Part shown: positions 9,901-20,092 of the stretch, piece by piece
Layout of the letters: each line of letters starts with the position of its first letter
How positions within the stretch are numbered: the stretch's first letter is position 1
Assembly (NCBI GenBank): GCA_947588905.1
Contig: CANQBB010000004.1
Coordinates: 1-52,398, forward strand
Source of the DNA: an uncultured Clostridia bacterium
Lineage (GTDB): Bacteria; Bacillota; Clostridia; TANB77; UBA1234
Reading direction: 5' to 3'
DNA length: 52,398 bases
The notes under the pieces: generated by a model
Told to the model about the DNA's origin: nothing
The model's database searches: none
What the model saw: only the letters and a program-made list of their open reading frames with translations
Translations under genes and position numbers: made by a program

Positions 9901-12084
9901 AAAGTACCAGTACAATATTACTCATCTGAAGGATGTGTACTAGAAATCTTAAATAAAGCATTGATGAAAGATGATGCAATGCAAGCAGAAGGTATAGAAG
10001 GAGACGGAAAAGGAAGAGCAACAATAATAGCAAACTATGAAACAATACCACATTTTGACTATACAAAAGGTGGACAAATAGTAGGATTAAGTGGAACTCC
10101 AATATCAGATGTAGTAAGTGGAGATGTAACAACAGATGATGGTGATATATGCAAAGGACAATTAGTAAGCTTTACATATACAATACCAGAATTAGACCAT
10201 AGAAAACCTGATATGGCAAAAATCGAGAAAGAATATAGCAATGCTGGTGTAATATTAGATATACTAGCAAATAATGGAGCAAAAATAAGAATGGATAGAT
10301 GCCATGTAATAAAAGAAGATGGAGGAGACTGGATAGTATTATCAGGTGCAGAATTACCATTAGCAAGAACGTTTACTGTAACAGAGTTAAAGACTATGGG
10401 CGAAAATGGAATAGGATGTAGAGATTTAGTAGATCCAACACCATGGACAGGTCCGAATACATTATATAGAAATACAGATATGTGGGTACAAAAGACTTCA
10501 GAAAATAAAACATATGACACATTTGCAGATATATACTTTAAACAATATCAAAAAATCGGAGTAAATGATGTAGAAGCAGGAGACCCAGCAGCAACTGCAA
10601 CATCTTATATAGATGTACCAGGAAATAAAGTTGTAGTACACACACCAGTTGTAGACTATGCAAGCTTAGATTTAACAGAGAACAATAAACATAATCAATT
10701 AGTAAATAAACAAGAAAACGCAATAGTGATGGGAGAAACATTTACAATTGTAATACCACATAATGGAGCACATAAAGATGCACCAGGATATGGAAATAAA
10801 GCATATAACTGGGATGGAGCTTTGAAAGAAGATGAATCAACATTTAAAGGACATGCTGGACAAAAACCAAGTTCAGATTCATTTGCAATGAAGAAACAAG
10901 CAAAATTTGATTTTGGAATAGTATATAAAGATACTTATTATCGAGCAGGAACTTGGATTGATTTAGAAGCATCACAAGAAAGATTTGATTTCATGATACC
11001 AACATGGGAAGATGAAGTATGGAATGGAAAGACAACAAAGATATATACAAGAGTAATAGCAGAAAATGCAATAGATGATGGTAAAGTAAATTCAAGTCAA
11101 GTAAATGCAAATACAGATATATCAAAGTATACTGCAACACAAGATTTTGTTGTAAAAATAATAGGAAAGATGTATGATATACAAATAAGAGCAACTGATG
11201 ATGCAGGTTGGACAAACATGAAAAATGTATTAACAGCATCAGGATTCCCAATAGGACAAGCAGGACAAAATAGTGTAACAGGATATCGATATGGCCTAAA
11301 GATGGGAGCAAAAGCATACTTTGACTTAAAAGTAGATGGAGGAACAGGTCAAACAAGTAAAACAATTGAAGCAGTGCCAAAATACTATTATGTATCAAAG
11401 AACGGAGGAGAAGCACAAGAAGTAGACTTATATTATCATAGAATAGGAGAAAGATTTGTAAGCTTGACTTCAAATCCAGTAACTATAACAGAAAGAATGT
11501 CACAAAACTATGGAGTAAAATACTTTGCAAACTATAATGAAAACTTAGGAATAACAAGAAGAGTAACTGGAAATACAGTAAATTATACAGTAGATAATAG
11601 TTTGGGAGATACTTCAAAAATAATATTAAATGCAGTAACAAGAATAGTAGCATATAGAACAAGTCAAGAATTAACAAGAGCAAGATGGGGAAAAGATATC
11701 GGAAACCTACCAACTGACCAAGACAAAATAATAAGTTCAATAGGAAGATGGTATGGAGAAGTAAAAGTACCAGCAAGCACAGTAGTAGTTACAAAAGGAA
11801 CTCCAATAGCTGATGTAAAAGCTGGAAAAGGAGCTTTAAAGAATGGATACTTAATAGTAGCATTTGAAAGTCTAATTACTAAAGCAGAAAATGGTGACCA
11901 GTACTTATCATATGCAAAGCCAGATGGAAATACACAATGGCAAAAAGAAGCATACGAAGATGATATAGCTCTACCAAATGGAAATGTAGCTTGGTTACCA
12001 GCCAGTGCAAAAGATTATGCTATGGTAATATACGAGACAGATGTAAGAATCAATAATGATTATGAATCAACAGGAACACACTAA
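6964..12084 (+). CDS. Giant secreted/surface protein (1706 aa) with Cys/His repeat region and MucBP-like repeats
   Basis: Signal peptide MRKKIIALMLIVITVLSLGVVFA; repeated CxCG/CxxCG...HxW units at N-terminus; segments like VIVKHQDTNGTTLAPDEHHKMEPEG. Confidence 0.9.
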   Translation: MRKKIIALMLIVITVLSLGVVFAEEKDDRILKNIGEEITRVVTKYMDDEEEEHTHSWSGYKYDSDSHWQECSCGAKQNSGKHNMVLYQGGSDQHYRKCSTCGRTVYGNHDWTAWKSVDENNHQRTCKVCGKVATQAHNTEWKKVDYNEHKKDVCSICKGGPWQENHVITGGAKGVDHKCKKCDATASDYEEWGSQHWFNYPNDGEKCNNPNCTATLKRTDKLDETNISKYPIQDKYEMIGSGHDWEKKASTVTVDFNYPPYMTKEDQAVKEVKYTILTFLHENYAYHDNAYKDYQEDWIEQKPGEDLLELPEEYIQEPISKWGLQAQVFAGIHYTEIVDTVLNGSETHWEANLPSGHGALYQVIVDGRTQTGFDHKEHLYVNGSCSLAGGALGSSAYTEILGYVKVIYRDINAEKIPGAPQDKNYTELAWSYKNSDLYIPVDADHENLDRLGWRYKGYKLLTGLTTTPKASDLKKLEKESHVNVGPLGLNRRQYTVVFVYEPIMLEIKHYVKIGNTGEKILIDTTKNTLEPVEFHNAMNSTADPNHVCTSASCNCKIETDEGREYVTQHNITSLNKFIWPGYILLGWELNTKDGKLLKDGSYNVDVDVDKLTDSSDLSKITTFLDDDPRIEEVQKKVGVSTALNTKESVGHKSDMVIEFEYSTITIKVSHHNMSGDYLKDTNGVNLGPANMILTGVSFYIPSLVTLGTNTWGLTGQTYNAEGYLFKEVKIFNGVKELGTWGPVDSTYFWAFTSSGGAVGPGILNEIQKIGNDITVKFYYESLENEVIVKHQDTNGTTLAPDEHHKMEPEGVDVMPKKELLDNGWNNEHYEDSGERHDPPYESVHVENQPGKRTIIFVYVTTKPTNPPNPVTPPPDGGYTPDPDAKATVLLRSNTRGDNEEYNVETSIPTSEDLYGNIYTNSFILKNEYHLRTMYVPLQIKLVKKYYVTNNTDIIKQMEEGRVGKDIIDEASEETTTITVKVPVQYYSSEGCVLEILNKALMKDDAMQAEGIEGDGKGRATIIANYETIPHFDYTKGGQIVGLSGTPISDVVSGDVTTDDGDICKGQLVSFTYTIPELDHRKPDMAKIEKEYSNAGVILDILANNGAKIRMDRCHVIKEDGGDWIVLSGAELPLARTFTVTELKTMGENGIGCRDLVDPTPWTGPNTLYRNTDMWVQKTSENKTYDTFADIYFKQYQKIGVNDVEAGDPAATATSYIDVPGNKVVVHTPVVDYASLDLTENNKHNQLVNKQENAIVMGETFTIVIPHNGAHKDAPGYGNKAYNWDGALKEDESTFKGHAGQKPSSDSFAMKKQAKFDFGIVYKDTYYRAGTWIDLEASQERFDFMIPTWEDEVWNGKTTKIYTRVIAENAIDDGKVNSSQVNANTDISKYTATQDFVVKIIGKMYDIQIRATDDAGWTNMKNVLTASGFPIGQAGQNSVTGYRYGLKMGAKAYFDLKVDGGTGQTSKTIEAVPKYYYVSKNGGEAQEVDLYYHRIGERFVSLTSNPVTITERMSQNYGVKYFANYNENLGITRRVTGNTVNYTVDNSLGDTSKIILNAVTRIVAYRTSQELTRARWGKDIGNLPTDQDKIISSIGRWYGEVKVPASTVVVTKGTPIADVKAGKGALKNGYLIVAFESLITKAENGDQYLSYAKPDGNTQWQKEAYEDDIALPNGNVAWLPASAKDYAMVIYETDVRINNDYESTGTH

Positions 12085-12094
12085 TATTTAAAAT

Positions 12095-12127
12095 AAAAAA
12101 ACCAATCTCGAAAGAGGTTGGTTTTTT
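12095..12127 (+). terminator. Strong intrinsic terminator
   Basis: aaaaaaccaatctc-gaaa-gaggttggtttttt. Confidence 0.85.
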
Positions 12128-12230
12128 GCATTAAAAAGAAATGTCTCCTAAGCTAACGGAAGTACAGGTATAATTAGCAAAAAAAATTTTTTAAAAACAT
12201 AATTTTTTTATGTTCAGTTGTTGACTTTTT

Positions 12231-12259
12231 TATGAAAAGTTTGTATAATAAATGAGTTA
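12231..12259 (+). promoter_or_regulatory. Sigma-A promoter of infA operon
   Basis: TTGACT-17-TATAAT. Confidence 0.75.
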
Positions 12260-12327
12260 GAAAATGGCTTTTTATCCGTTTGATTCGAAAAAGTCTTAAA
12301 ATTCTAAGAATTGTGTGGAGGTAAAGT

Positions 12328-12546
12328 ATGTCTAAAGAGGATATTATCGAAGTAGATGGTACTGTTGTTGAGGCATTACCTAATGCTGAATTTATAGTAG
12401 AACTTGAAAATGGACATAAACTACATGCTCATATTTCAGGTAAGTTAAGAATGAATTTTATCAGAATTTTACCAGGCGATAAAGTAAAACTTGAATTGTC
12501 GCCATATGATTTAAATAGAGGACGTATAGTTTGGAGAGCTAAATAA
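12328..12546 (+). CDS. infA: Translation initiation factor IF-1
   Basis: [62 protein letters not shown]. Confidence 0.97.
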   Translation: MSKEDIIEVDGTVVEALPNAEFIVELENGHKLHAHISGKLRMNFIRILPGDKVKLELSPYDLNRGRIVWRAK

Positions 12547-12607
12547 GCGCGGCTACCTCGAAAGAGGATTATATATAAAACTTAAAATTTTTTAAGGAGG
12601 GGAAAAA

Positions 12608-12721
12608 ATGAAAGTAAGACCATCAGCTAAGAAAATTTGCGAAAAATGCAAAGTAATCAAAAGAAAAGGTGTAGTTAGAGTTATATGTGAAAACCCTAAG
12701 CATAAACAACGTCAAGGTTAA
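12608..12721 (+). CDS. rpmJ: 50S ribosomal protein L36
   Basis: Not in ORF track (short); [37 protein letters not shown]. Confidence 0.96.
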   Translation: MKVRPSAKKICEKCKVIKRKGVVRVICENPKHKQRQG

Positions 12722-12784
12722 TTGCAACACTAATTACATGGTATGGAATTTTCCATATCAAAATGAATTTTTAATATTGATATG

Positions 12785-12870
12785 AATACCTTAAAAGTGC
12801 GGCTGTCCGGTCGAACGGATTCTTTGAGGGTATTTACATATAGCAGTTATTTACGTCACTAGATAACTGC
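12785..12870 (+). promoter_or_regulatory. Structured leader upstream of rpsM
   Basis: AATACC...GGTATT closing stem around GTGCGGCT-TCCGGTCGAACGGA hairpin, followed by gcagttat...ataactgc hairpin. Confidence 0.5.
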
Positions 12871-12970
12871 AATAATAATGTTATATAGAAAATATTTCTA
12901 TATAATTATCTATAGTTTTAACATTTTAAATGTTAAGTTTTAAAACAATTTTTGGAGGTGTATTTTTTAA

Positions 12971-13339
12971 ATGGCTCGTATAGCAGGAGTTGACATACCT
13001 AGAGAAAAAAGAGTTGAAATAGGCTTAACTTATGTCTATGGTATTGGAAGAACAAGTTCAAACAAAATATTAGCAGAAGCTGGAGTTAATCCAGATACTA
13101 GAGTTAAAGATTTAACAGAAGAAGAAGTAATCAAAATTAGAGAAATAATTGATAAAGGCTATAAAGTTGAAGGTGACTTAAGAAGAGATACAGCTTTAAA
13201 CATCAAGAGATTGATGGAAATTGGTTGTTATAGAGGTTTAAGACATAGAAAAAATCTACCAGTTAGAGGACAAAGAACAAAAACAAATGCTAGAACTAGA
13301 AAAGGTCCAAGAAAACTAGTAGCAAATAAGAAGAAATAA
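12971..13339 (+). CDS. rpsM: 30S ribosomal protein S13
   Basis: [34 protein letters not shown]. Confidence 0.97.
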   Translation: MARIAGVDIPREKRVEIGLTYVYGIGRTSSNKILAEAGVNPDTRVKDLTEEEVIKIREIIDKGYKVEGDLRRDTALNIKRLMEIGCYRGLRHRKNLPVRGQRTKTNARTRKGPRKLVANKKK

Positions 13340-13355
13340 GGGAGGGTGAAATAAA

Positions 13356-13757
13356 GTGGCTAAAGCACAAACTAAAAAAGTTACAACTAGAAAAAGAAGA
13401 GAGCGTAAAAATATTGAAAAAGGGCAAGCTCACATTCACTCTAGTTTCAATAATACTATTGTTACAATTACAGATGTTCAAGGCAATGCAATTTCTTGGG
13501 CAAGTTCTGGTGGACTTGGATTTAAAGGTTCAAGAAAAAGCACACCATTTGCTTCACAATCTGCAGCTGAAACTGCAGCAAAAGCAGCTATGGAACATGG
13601 CTTAAAAACAGTAGAAGTATATGTAAAGGGACCTGGAGCTGGTAGAGAAGCTGCAATTCGTGCACTTCAAACAGCAGGTCTAGAAATCAGTATGATTAAA
13701 GATGTAACTCCAATTCCTCACAATGGTTGCAGACCACCTAAGAGAAGAAGAGTTTAA
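13356..13757 (+). CDS. rpsK: 30S ribosomal protein S11
   Basis: [44 protein letters not shown]. Confidence 0.97.
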   Translation: MAKAQTKKVTTRKRRERKNIEKGQAHIHSSFNNTIVTITDVQGNAISWASSGGLGFKGSRKSTPFASQSAAETAAKAAMEHGLKTVEVYVKGPGAGREAAIRALQTAGLEISMIKDVTPIPHNGCRPPKRRRV

Positions 13758-13785
13758 TTAAATGATGAAAGGAATGAATAAATAA

Positions 13786-14415
13786 ATGGCAAGATATATA
13801 GATGATTCATGCCGTATTTGCCGTAGAGAAGGCGAAAAATTGTTTCTTAAAGGTTCAAGATGTTATACTGACAAATGTGCTATAACAAGAAGAGCATATG
13901 GTCCTGGACAACATGGTCAAAGAAGAAAGAAACAATCTGAATATGGTATGCAATTAAGAGAAAAACAAAAGGCTAAAGCATTTTATGGTGTTTTAGAATC
14001 ACAATTTAGAAAATATTTTGAAGAAGCTGAAAGATCAAAAGAAATCACAGGTTTAAGATTACTTCAAATTCTTGAAAGTAGATTAGACAATGTAGTATAT
14101 AGATTAGGTTTAGCAACATCAAGAGGTCAAGCAAGACAATTAGTTAGACATGGTCATTTTACAGTTAATGGTTCAAAAGTAAATATACCATCATATTTAA
14201 CTAAAGTTGGAGATATAATTGCTGTTAAAGAAGGTAGCAAAAATAGTGAAGCTTTTAAAGCAATAGTTGAAGCTACTGAAAATGGTAGACCAGTTCCAAC
14301 ATGGCTTGAATCAGATCTTCAAAACAAAACTGGAAAAGTAGTAGCTCTTCCTTCAAGAGATGAAATCGACTTATCAGTTCAAGAGCATTTGATTGTTGAG
14401 TTGTATTCTAAATAG
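13786..14415 (+). CDS. rpsD: 30S ribosomal protein S4
   Basis: [47 protein letters not shown]. Confidence 0.97.
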   Translation: MARYIDDSCRICRREGEKLFLKGSRCYTDKCAITRRAYGPGQHGQRRKKQSEYGMQLREKQKAKAFYGVLESQFRKYFEEAERSKEITGLRLLQILESRLDNVVYRLGLATSRGQARQLVRHGHFTVNGSKVNIPSYLTKVGDIIAVKEGSKNSEAFKAIVEATENGRPVPTWLESDLQNKTGKVVALPSRDEIDLSVQEHLIVELYSK

Positions 14416-14466
14416 AAATAATTGATAAAGAAATAAAATTTATAATATTATTTAGGAGGTCAGAGA

Positions 14467-15414
14467 ATGATAGAATTCGAAAAGCCAAGAATCGAGTGTT
14501 TAAAACTAGACAATGATAACATGTATGCAAAATTTGTTTGTGAACCCCTTGAAAGAGGTTATGGTATTACATTAGGAAATTCTTTGCGTAGAATATTATT
14601 ATCATCATTGCCAGGAGCTGCAATAACAAGTATGAAAGTTGATGGTGTTCAACATGAATTTACAACTATTCCTGGAGTAGTTGAAGATGTTGTTGAAATT
14701 ATCTTAAATCTTAAACAAGTTAGATTAAAGATTTTTGATAATGAAGAAAAAGCATTAAGAATCGATGTTGAAAAAGAAGGCGAAGTAACTGCTGGAGATA
14801 TAGTTGGAGATGCAAATGTTGAAGTGCTTAATCCAGACTTACATATTGCAACTTTAGCTCAAGGTGGTAAGCTTCATATGGAGCTTACTGCAAATAGAGG
14901 TAGAGGTTATAATCCATCAGTTAAAAACAAACAACCAAATCAACCTATTGGAGTTATTGCTATTGATTCTATTTATACTCCAGTAAAAAAAGTAAATTTC
15001 TATGTTGAGAATACTAGAGTTGGACAAATCACTGACTATGATAAATTAACTATTGAATTATGGACAGATGGAAGTTTAACTCCTGATGATGCATTAAGTC
15101 TTGCTGCTAAAGTAATGAATGAACATTTGGCTTTATTCATTGATTTATCAGAAGCTACTAAGAATACAGAAGTTATGATTGAAAAAGAAGAATCTAAGAA
15201 AGAAAAAGTTCTAGAAACTACTATCGAAGAATTAGATTTATCTGTAAGATCATATAACTGCTTAAAGAGAGCTGGCATTATAAATGTAGAAGATTTAACT
15301 AACAAGACCGAAGAAGAAATGATGAAAGTTAGAAATTTAGGTAGAAAATCTTTAGAAGAAGTAACAAATAAATTACATTCTTTAGGATTAGATTTTGCTC
15401 CTAGTGAAGATTAG
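14467..15414 (+). CDS. rpoA: DNA-directed RNA polymerase subunit alpha
   Basis: [25 protein letters not shown]-terminal [14 protein letters not shown]...[10 protein letters not shown]. Confidence 0.97.
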   Translation: MIEFEKPRIECLKLDNDNMYAKFVCEPLERGYGITLGNSLRRILLSSLPGAAITSMKVDGVQHEFTTIPGVVEDVVEIILNLKQVRLKIFDNEEKALRIDVEKEGEVTAGDIVGDANVEVLNPDLHIATLAQGGKLHMELTANRGRGYNPSVKNKQPNQPIGVIAIDSIYTPVKKVNFYVENTRVGQITDYDKLTIELWTDGSLTPDDALSLAAKVMNEHLALFIDLSEATKNTEVMIEKEESKKEKVLETTIEELDLSVRSYNCLKRAGIINVEDLTNKTEEEMMKVRNLGRKSLEEVTNKLHSLGLDFAPSED

Positions 15415-15441
15415 AAATTATTTAGGAAGGGTGAAATTAAA

Positions 15442-15966
15442 GTGGCAGAAAATAGAAAGTTAGGAAGAACTGCTGATCATAGAATGGCAATGCTTAAAAA
15501 CTTAACTACAAGTGTTATTTTACATGGCCAAATAGAAACAACTGAAGCTAAAGCTAAAGAAGTAAAGAGCTTAGTTGACAGCATGATTTCTCTAGCAATC
15601 AAAGAAAAAGATAACTTTGAAATGGTAGATAAAAAAGTTTCAAGACCTAAAGTAGATGAAAAAGGTAATAAGATTACTGAAAAAGCTACTAGCAAAAACG
15701 GAAAAGAATTCTACAAAGTTGTTAGAGAAGAAGTTACTGAATCAGTAAAGAAAGACAATCCATCAAGACTTGCAGCTAGAAGAAAAATAATGAATGGCTT
15801 AAATAAAGTTAAAGATGAAAATGGAAAAAGTGTTGACTTACCAGCAAAATTATTTGATGAAATCGCACCTAAATATGCAGATAGAAAAGGTGGATATACA
15901 AGAATAATTAAACTTGGTCAAAGAAGAGGCGACGCTGCTGAAACAGTTATTTTACAATTAGTTTAA
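15442..15966 (+). CDS. rplQ: 50S ribosomal protein L17 (long form with internal insertion)
   Basis: RKLGRTADHRMAMLKNLTTSVILHGQIETTEAKAKEV ... GGYTRIIKLGQRRGDAAETVILQLV. Confidence 0.95.
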   Translation: MAENRKLGRTADHRMAMLKNLTTSVILHGQIETTEAKAKEVKSLVDSMISLAIKEKDNFEMVDKKVSRPKVDEKGNKITEKATSKNGKEFYKVVREEVTESVKKDNPSRLAARRKIMNGLNKVKDENGKSVDLPAKLFDEIAPKYADRKGGYTRIIKLGQRRGDAAETVILQLV

Positions 15967-15981
15967 TAAAATATAAAGAAG

Positions 15982-16011
15982 GTAGTTAATTTTAAATTAA
16001 CTACTTTTTTT
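15982..16011 (+). terminator. Intrinsic terminator after rplQ
   Basis: gtagttaatt-tta-aattaactac-ttttttt. Confidence 0.8.
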
Positions 16012-16073
16012 GTAAGAAAAATTTTATTTATGTTATAATAAAAACAATAAAATAAAAAAGGAGTTTAAGAATT

Positions 16074-17300
16074 ATGAAAAAATTTTTAATGATGATTTTG
16101 TTTTTGAGTATTCTTTTAATACCTTTAAATGTATATGCAGAAACAGTAAATAAAATTTCATATAAAGCAATCGTTTCAAATTCACTTGGAGCAAAATATT
16201 ACATTATAAATGATACTATTATTCAAGAAGAACCTAAATTAACTGGAACATATGAAAATGGCACAGAATTAAATATAGACTATGAGATTGAATATAATGG
16301 AGAAATTTATGCATGCATATTTGAGTCATATGTTAAAATAACGTTAGTTAATATAAAAGACTTAATAATGTTAGATGATAATGTTTCTTTTAATAATAGC
16401 ATTGAAGAAACAAAAAAGATTAAAATAGTTAACAACGATGGAGAAAAAATGTATAAGCAACCATCTTGCTTAAGTGATATTTTATATACAATACCATACG
16501 ATACGGATTTAATTGAAGAGGAGTATATAATTGGCGGAGAAACGAATATGGTATGGAGTCATGTAAAATATAATGGAGAAGAGGGTTGGATATATAATTT
16601 TAACTTGGAAGATATTGCATATTACTTACCTAATACAAGTGATAAAATTATTACAATAAAAGATACTGATATAACTAATAAAGGGGAAAAAGTTGGAACA
16701 ATACCTGGCTATACAGAAATATCAAACTATTTATTTAGTAATAATATTTTTCAAGCATATGGATATGATAAATTATATATTACATACGATGGAATTTCAG
16801 GATTTATAGATTGCAATAGTTGTGCATTTAGTATATCTGGAGAAGCAACAATAAAAGAAAACCCAGAATATATGAGAAAACTATATAAAGATGTTTATAT
16901 GTATGAGGACGCTAAAAATGAGGTTATAGTTCAAGATATACCTGTTGGAACGAAATTAAAATGTAGCTATTATATTACTTATATTTATGGAATGTCTGAT
17001 GTTGATATTTGTTCAATATATACAAATTATAATGGGAAAAATGGCTGGGTTTTGGTAGAATATGATGATATAAATATAGGTCAGTCAAATCTTTCTGATT
17101 TAGATAATTTAGAAAATACAATGTCTGGAGAACAAGTAATAAATTCTGAAAACCAAATAATAAATTCTGGAGATAATTTAGAAACTACTGATAGTATCGA
17201 AAATAATTCTGCTTATATTTTTTATACTATGGATGCACTTTTAGTAATATTTTTTATAGTATTATTTTATATTATTAAAAAAATTAAAACAAATTTTTAA
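16074..17300 (+). CDS. Hypothetical secreted SH3-like protein with C-terminal TM helix
   Basis: Signal peptide MKKFLMMILFLSILLIPLNVYA; EEGWIYNF / NGKNGWVLV SH3-like signatures; C-terminal TM. Confidence 0.75.
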   Translation: MKKFLMMILFLSILLIPLNVYAETVNKISYKAIVSNSLGAKYYIINDTIIQEEPKLTGTYENGTELNIDYEIEYNGEIYACIFESYVKITLVNIKDLIMLDDNVSFNNSIEETKKIKIVNNDGEKMYKQPSCLSDILYTIPYDTDLIEEEYIIGGETNMVWSHVKYNGEEGWIYNFNLEDIAYYLPNTSDKIITIKDTDITNKGEKVGTIPGYTEISNYLFSNNIFQAYGYDKLYITYDGISGFIDCNSCAFSISGEATIKENPEYMRKLYKDVYMYEDAKNEVIVQDIPVGTKLKCSYYITYIYGMSDVDICSIYTNYNGKNGWVLVEYDDINIGQSNLSDLDNLENTMSGEQVINSENQIINSGDNLETTDSIENNSAYIFYTMDALLVIFFIVLFYIIKKIKTNF

Positions 17301-17429
17301 ATATTTAAAGGGGATTTAAAATCCTCTTTTTTTAGTAAAATACTTGTTTACTTTGTTGCATTTTGATATAATTATTATGATAATCTTGCAGAGATTATCA
17401 GGATGTTGAATAGGGAGGTATTGTTATCA

Positions 17430-17936
17430 ATGCCAAATAAATATAATCAAGAAATTAGTGAGCAAAATAAAAAGTTTTATGAGAAGTTGCATAAGGGAAT
17501 GATTGTAAAAGGTAAAGTAAAAAACATTCAGCCTTATGGTGCTTTTATAGAATTGCAAAAAGGTATTGTGGGTTTGCTTCACATAGAAGATATCTCTGTT
17601 TCAAGAATTAGAACACCTGCAGATATTTTAAAAGTTGGAGAACTTGTTGTAGTAAAAATAAAAAATTATGATAAAGATACAGGTAGAATAACTTTGAATT
17701 ATAAAGATTTGCAGGGAACATGGGAAGAAAATGCTAAAGATTTCGAAGAAAAAACTGTTGTAAAAGGAATTGTTAGGAACAGAGAAAAATTTGGAGTTTT
17801 CATTGAGCTTAGGCCGAATCTAGTTGGTTTGGCAGAAGATAAAAAGCTATCAGTTTCTTATGGCGATGAAGTAAAAGTATATATTAAAAAAATATCGCCA
17901 GAAACTAAAAAGATTAAACTAGTGATACTAGATTAA
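17430..17936 (+). CDS. S1 RNA-binding domain protein (two S1 domains)
   Basis: GMIVKGKVKNIQPYGAFIELQKGIVGLLHIEDIS; second S1-like VVKGIVRNREKFGVFIELRPNLVGL; ATG with upstream GGGAGG. Confidence 0.88.
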   Translation: MPNKYNQEISEQNKKFYEKLHKGMIVKGKVKNIQPYGAFIELQKGIVGLLHIEDISVSRIRTPADILKVGELVVVKIKNYDKDTGRITLNYKDLQGTWEENAKDFEEKTVVKGIVRNREKFGVFIELRPNLVGLAEDKKLSVSYGDEVKVYIKKISPETKKIKLVILD

Positions 17937-17953
17937 TTAAAGGAGGAAAGGTA

Positions 17954-18898
17954 ATGGTAGAAGATAATGCTATTAAAGCACCTAAATCGCCATTTGCGAT
18001 GAGGGAAAATGAAATCAAGGTTTTTGATGGAAGAGATGGATATGCTTCAATTAACCAAGTGGTTTTTAAAATTGATAAAGGGTATATCAATGAATTACAT
18101 TTTCAAATTTTGGAAATTATAAATGATTTTGAATTTATTACATCAAGACAAATATATCAAATGCTTATGCAAAAAGGAATTGAAATTAAATCACAAGATA
18201 AGCTTAATAAAAAGTTAGAAGATATGATAAAGAGCAAAATAATTACAAGATATTATTTTTCTAGTGATGAAGGCAAAGGAATTTATAGAGTTTATTGTTT
18301 AGATAAAGTTGGAAAATATTTATTAAATACAAGAGATATAAAAACAGTTTGGCAACCAACTGATAATACAAAACCTGTATATATGTTAAAAAGAAGATTA
18401 GCCGGAAATCAAACAATTATTGCTTATATGCAAAAGGTTGGCGCATATAAAGGATTTGTGCTTAAACCAACATTATTTGCAAAACGTCAAAATATTAAAT
18501 TTCAACCAACTGGTGGTCAAGTAATATTAGTAAAAAATGATATAAAAGTAGATATTATTTTTGAAGTAGTTAGAAGAAATGCTGGCTGGGAAGAAAAATT
18601 TATGGAAAAGATAAAATTGTATGAAGAGTTTTATGAAAATTTCCAAGCTAAAGATTGTGGATTTGATAAAAAGCCACAGCTTATAATTATTGGAGAAGAT
18701 GATGAACATATCGTTTCTATATTTAAAGCATTTAAAAGAGTACATGCTGAAATGAAAGGTATTGAGGTTTATTATTCTACAGATTTAAGACAACTAGAAC
18801 CTGAGATGGATAAAACTTTAATTACTTTCAGACAAGACATTGTATCTGGAAGATATAAAATGGATATGTTGCAACAATTTCCACTATTAGAAAAATAG
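17954..18898 (+). CDS. Hypothetical protein, winged-helix-like N-terminus
   Basis: 314 aa ORF with RBS AAAGGAGGAAAG. Confidence 0.7.
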   Translation: MVEDNAIKAPKSPFAMRENEIKVFDGRDGYASINQVVFKIDKGYINELHFQILEIINDFEFITSRQIYQMLMQKGIEIKSQDKLNKKLEDMIKSKIITRYYFSSDEGKGIYRVYCLDKVGKYLLNTRDIKTVWQPTDNTKPVYMLKRRLAGNQTIIAYMQKVGAYKGFVLKPTLFAKRQNIKFQPTGGQVILVKNDIKVDIIFEVVRRNAGWEEKFMEKIKLYEEFYENFQAKDCGFDKKPQLIIIGEDDEHIVSIFKAFKRVHAEMKGIEVYYSTDLRQLEPEMDKTLITFRQDIVSGRYKMDMLQQFPLLEK

Positions 18899-18976
18899 AA
18901 CTTTAGATGAGGCATAGAGAATTGCTCTTTGCCTCTTTTTACATATAAATTTAATATAAATTAGAAAGGAGTAACT

Positions 18977-19972
18977 ATGAAAATATTATTAACAGGAGGA
19001 GCTGGATATATTGGCTCTCATATCGCAGTTGAGTTATGCAATCAAGGCTATGAAGTAATTATTGGAGATAATTTTTCAAACAGCAAGCCAGAAGTTTTAA
19101 ATAAGATAAATACTATTGTTGGTAAAGAAATAGAATTTCATGAAATAGATTTTACAAATAAAGAAGCTACATTTGAATTGTTTGAAAAATCAAATATTGA
19201 TGCTGTAATTCATTTGGCAGGTTTGAAAGCTGTTGGAGAATCTTGTATTATGCCAATAGAATATTATAGAAACAATATTGTTTCTACTTTAAATATTGCA
19301 GAAGCAATGAAAAAATATGATGTTAGAAATTTAGTTTTTAGTTCATCTGCAACAGTATATGGTGTTCCAAAAGAATTACCATTAAAAGAGGGTATGCCAA
19401 CTTCTTGCACGAATCCATATGGGTGGACAAAACTTATGAATGAACAAATTTTAACTGATATATCTAAAGCAAATCCATCGTTTTCAGTAGTGCTCCTAAG
19501 ATATTTTAATCCTATTGGAGCACATGAAAGTGGCTTGATTGGCGAAGATCCAAATGGAATACCAAATAATCTTATGCCATATATAACTCGAGTAGCAAAA
19601 GGAGTTTTACCTGAATTAAATATATTTGGTAACGATTATCCAACAAAGGATGGAACTGGAGTTAGAGACTATATTCATGTTGTGGATTTAGCAAAAGGAC
19701 ATGTAGATGCAATAAAATTTGTTGAAACACATGCCGGAATTGAAATTTTTAATTTAGGAACAGGAGTAGGATATTCGGTTTTAGATATTGTTAAAACATT
19801 TAGCAAAGTAAATAATATAGAGATTCCTTATCAAATTGTTGGAAGAAGAGATGGAGATGTTGCAGAATGCTATGCTGATCCAAGTAAAGCCAAGGAAGAA
19901 CTTGGATGGATAGCAACTAAAAGCTTAGAAGATATGTGCAGAGATTCATGGAATTTTGCTAAAAATAATTAG
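18977..19972 (+). CDS. galE: UDP-glucose 4-epimerase
   Basis: LLTGGAGYIGSHIAVEL, YGWTKLMNEQ, GTGVRDYIHVVDLAKGH. Confidence 0.96.
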   Translation: MKILLTGGAGYIGSHIAVELCNQGYEVIIGDNFSNSKPEVLNKINTIVGKEIEFHEIDFTNKEATFELFEKSNIDAVIHLAGLKAVGESCIMPIEYYRNNIVSTLNIAEAMKKYDVRNLVFSSSATVYGVPKELPLKEGMPTSCTNPYGWTKLMNEQILTDISKANPSFSVVLLRYFNPIGAHESGLIGEDPNGIPNNLMPYITRVAKGVLPELNIFGNDYPTKDGTGVRDYIHVVDLAKGHVDAIKFVETHAGIEIFNLGTGVGYSVLDIVKTFSKVNNIEIPYQIVGRRDGDVAECYADPSKAKEELGWIATKSLEDMCRDSWNFAKNN

Positions 19973-20002
19973 TTTTTAACATATAGTTAAAATTATACAA
20001 TT

Positions 20003-20045
20003 AAACGAAAATTTACATGCAGAATAGTTGTAAATTTTCGTTTTT
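20003..20045 (+). terminator. Intrinsic terminator after galE
   Basis: aaacgaaaatttaca...tgtaaattttcgttttt. Confidence 0.8.
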
Positions 20046-20092
20046 CAATATATAATTAGGTAAAAGTATATTTAGGAAAGAATAGGTAAAAT

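Noticed and set aside
9215-11776. Long antisense ORFs (Leu-rich) opposite the giant surface-protein gene
   Set aside because: Composition mirrors the sense codon bias; no RBS or recognisable domains.
12797-12821. tRNA T-arm-like string CCGGTCGAACGG
   Set aside because: No acceptor, D or anticodon arms around it; no tRNA gene recognised anywhere in the window.
15600-15780. Insertion in ribosomal protein L17
   Set aside because: From general knowledge, long L17 variants with a similar Lys/Glu-rich insertion before NPSRLAARR occur in other Clostridia; not treated as novel.
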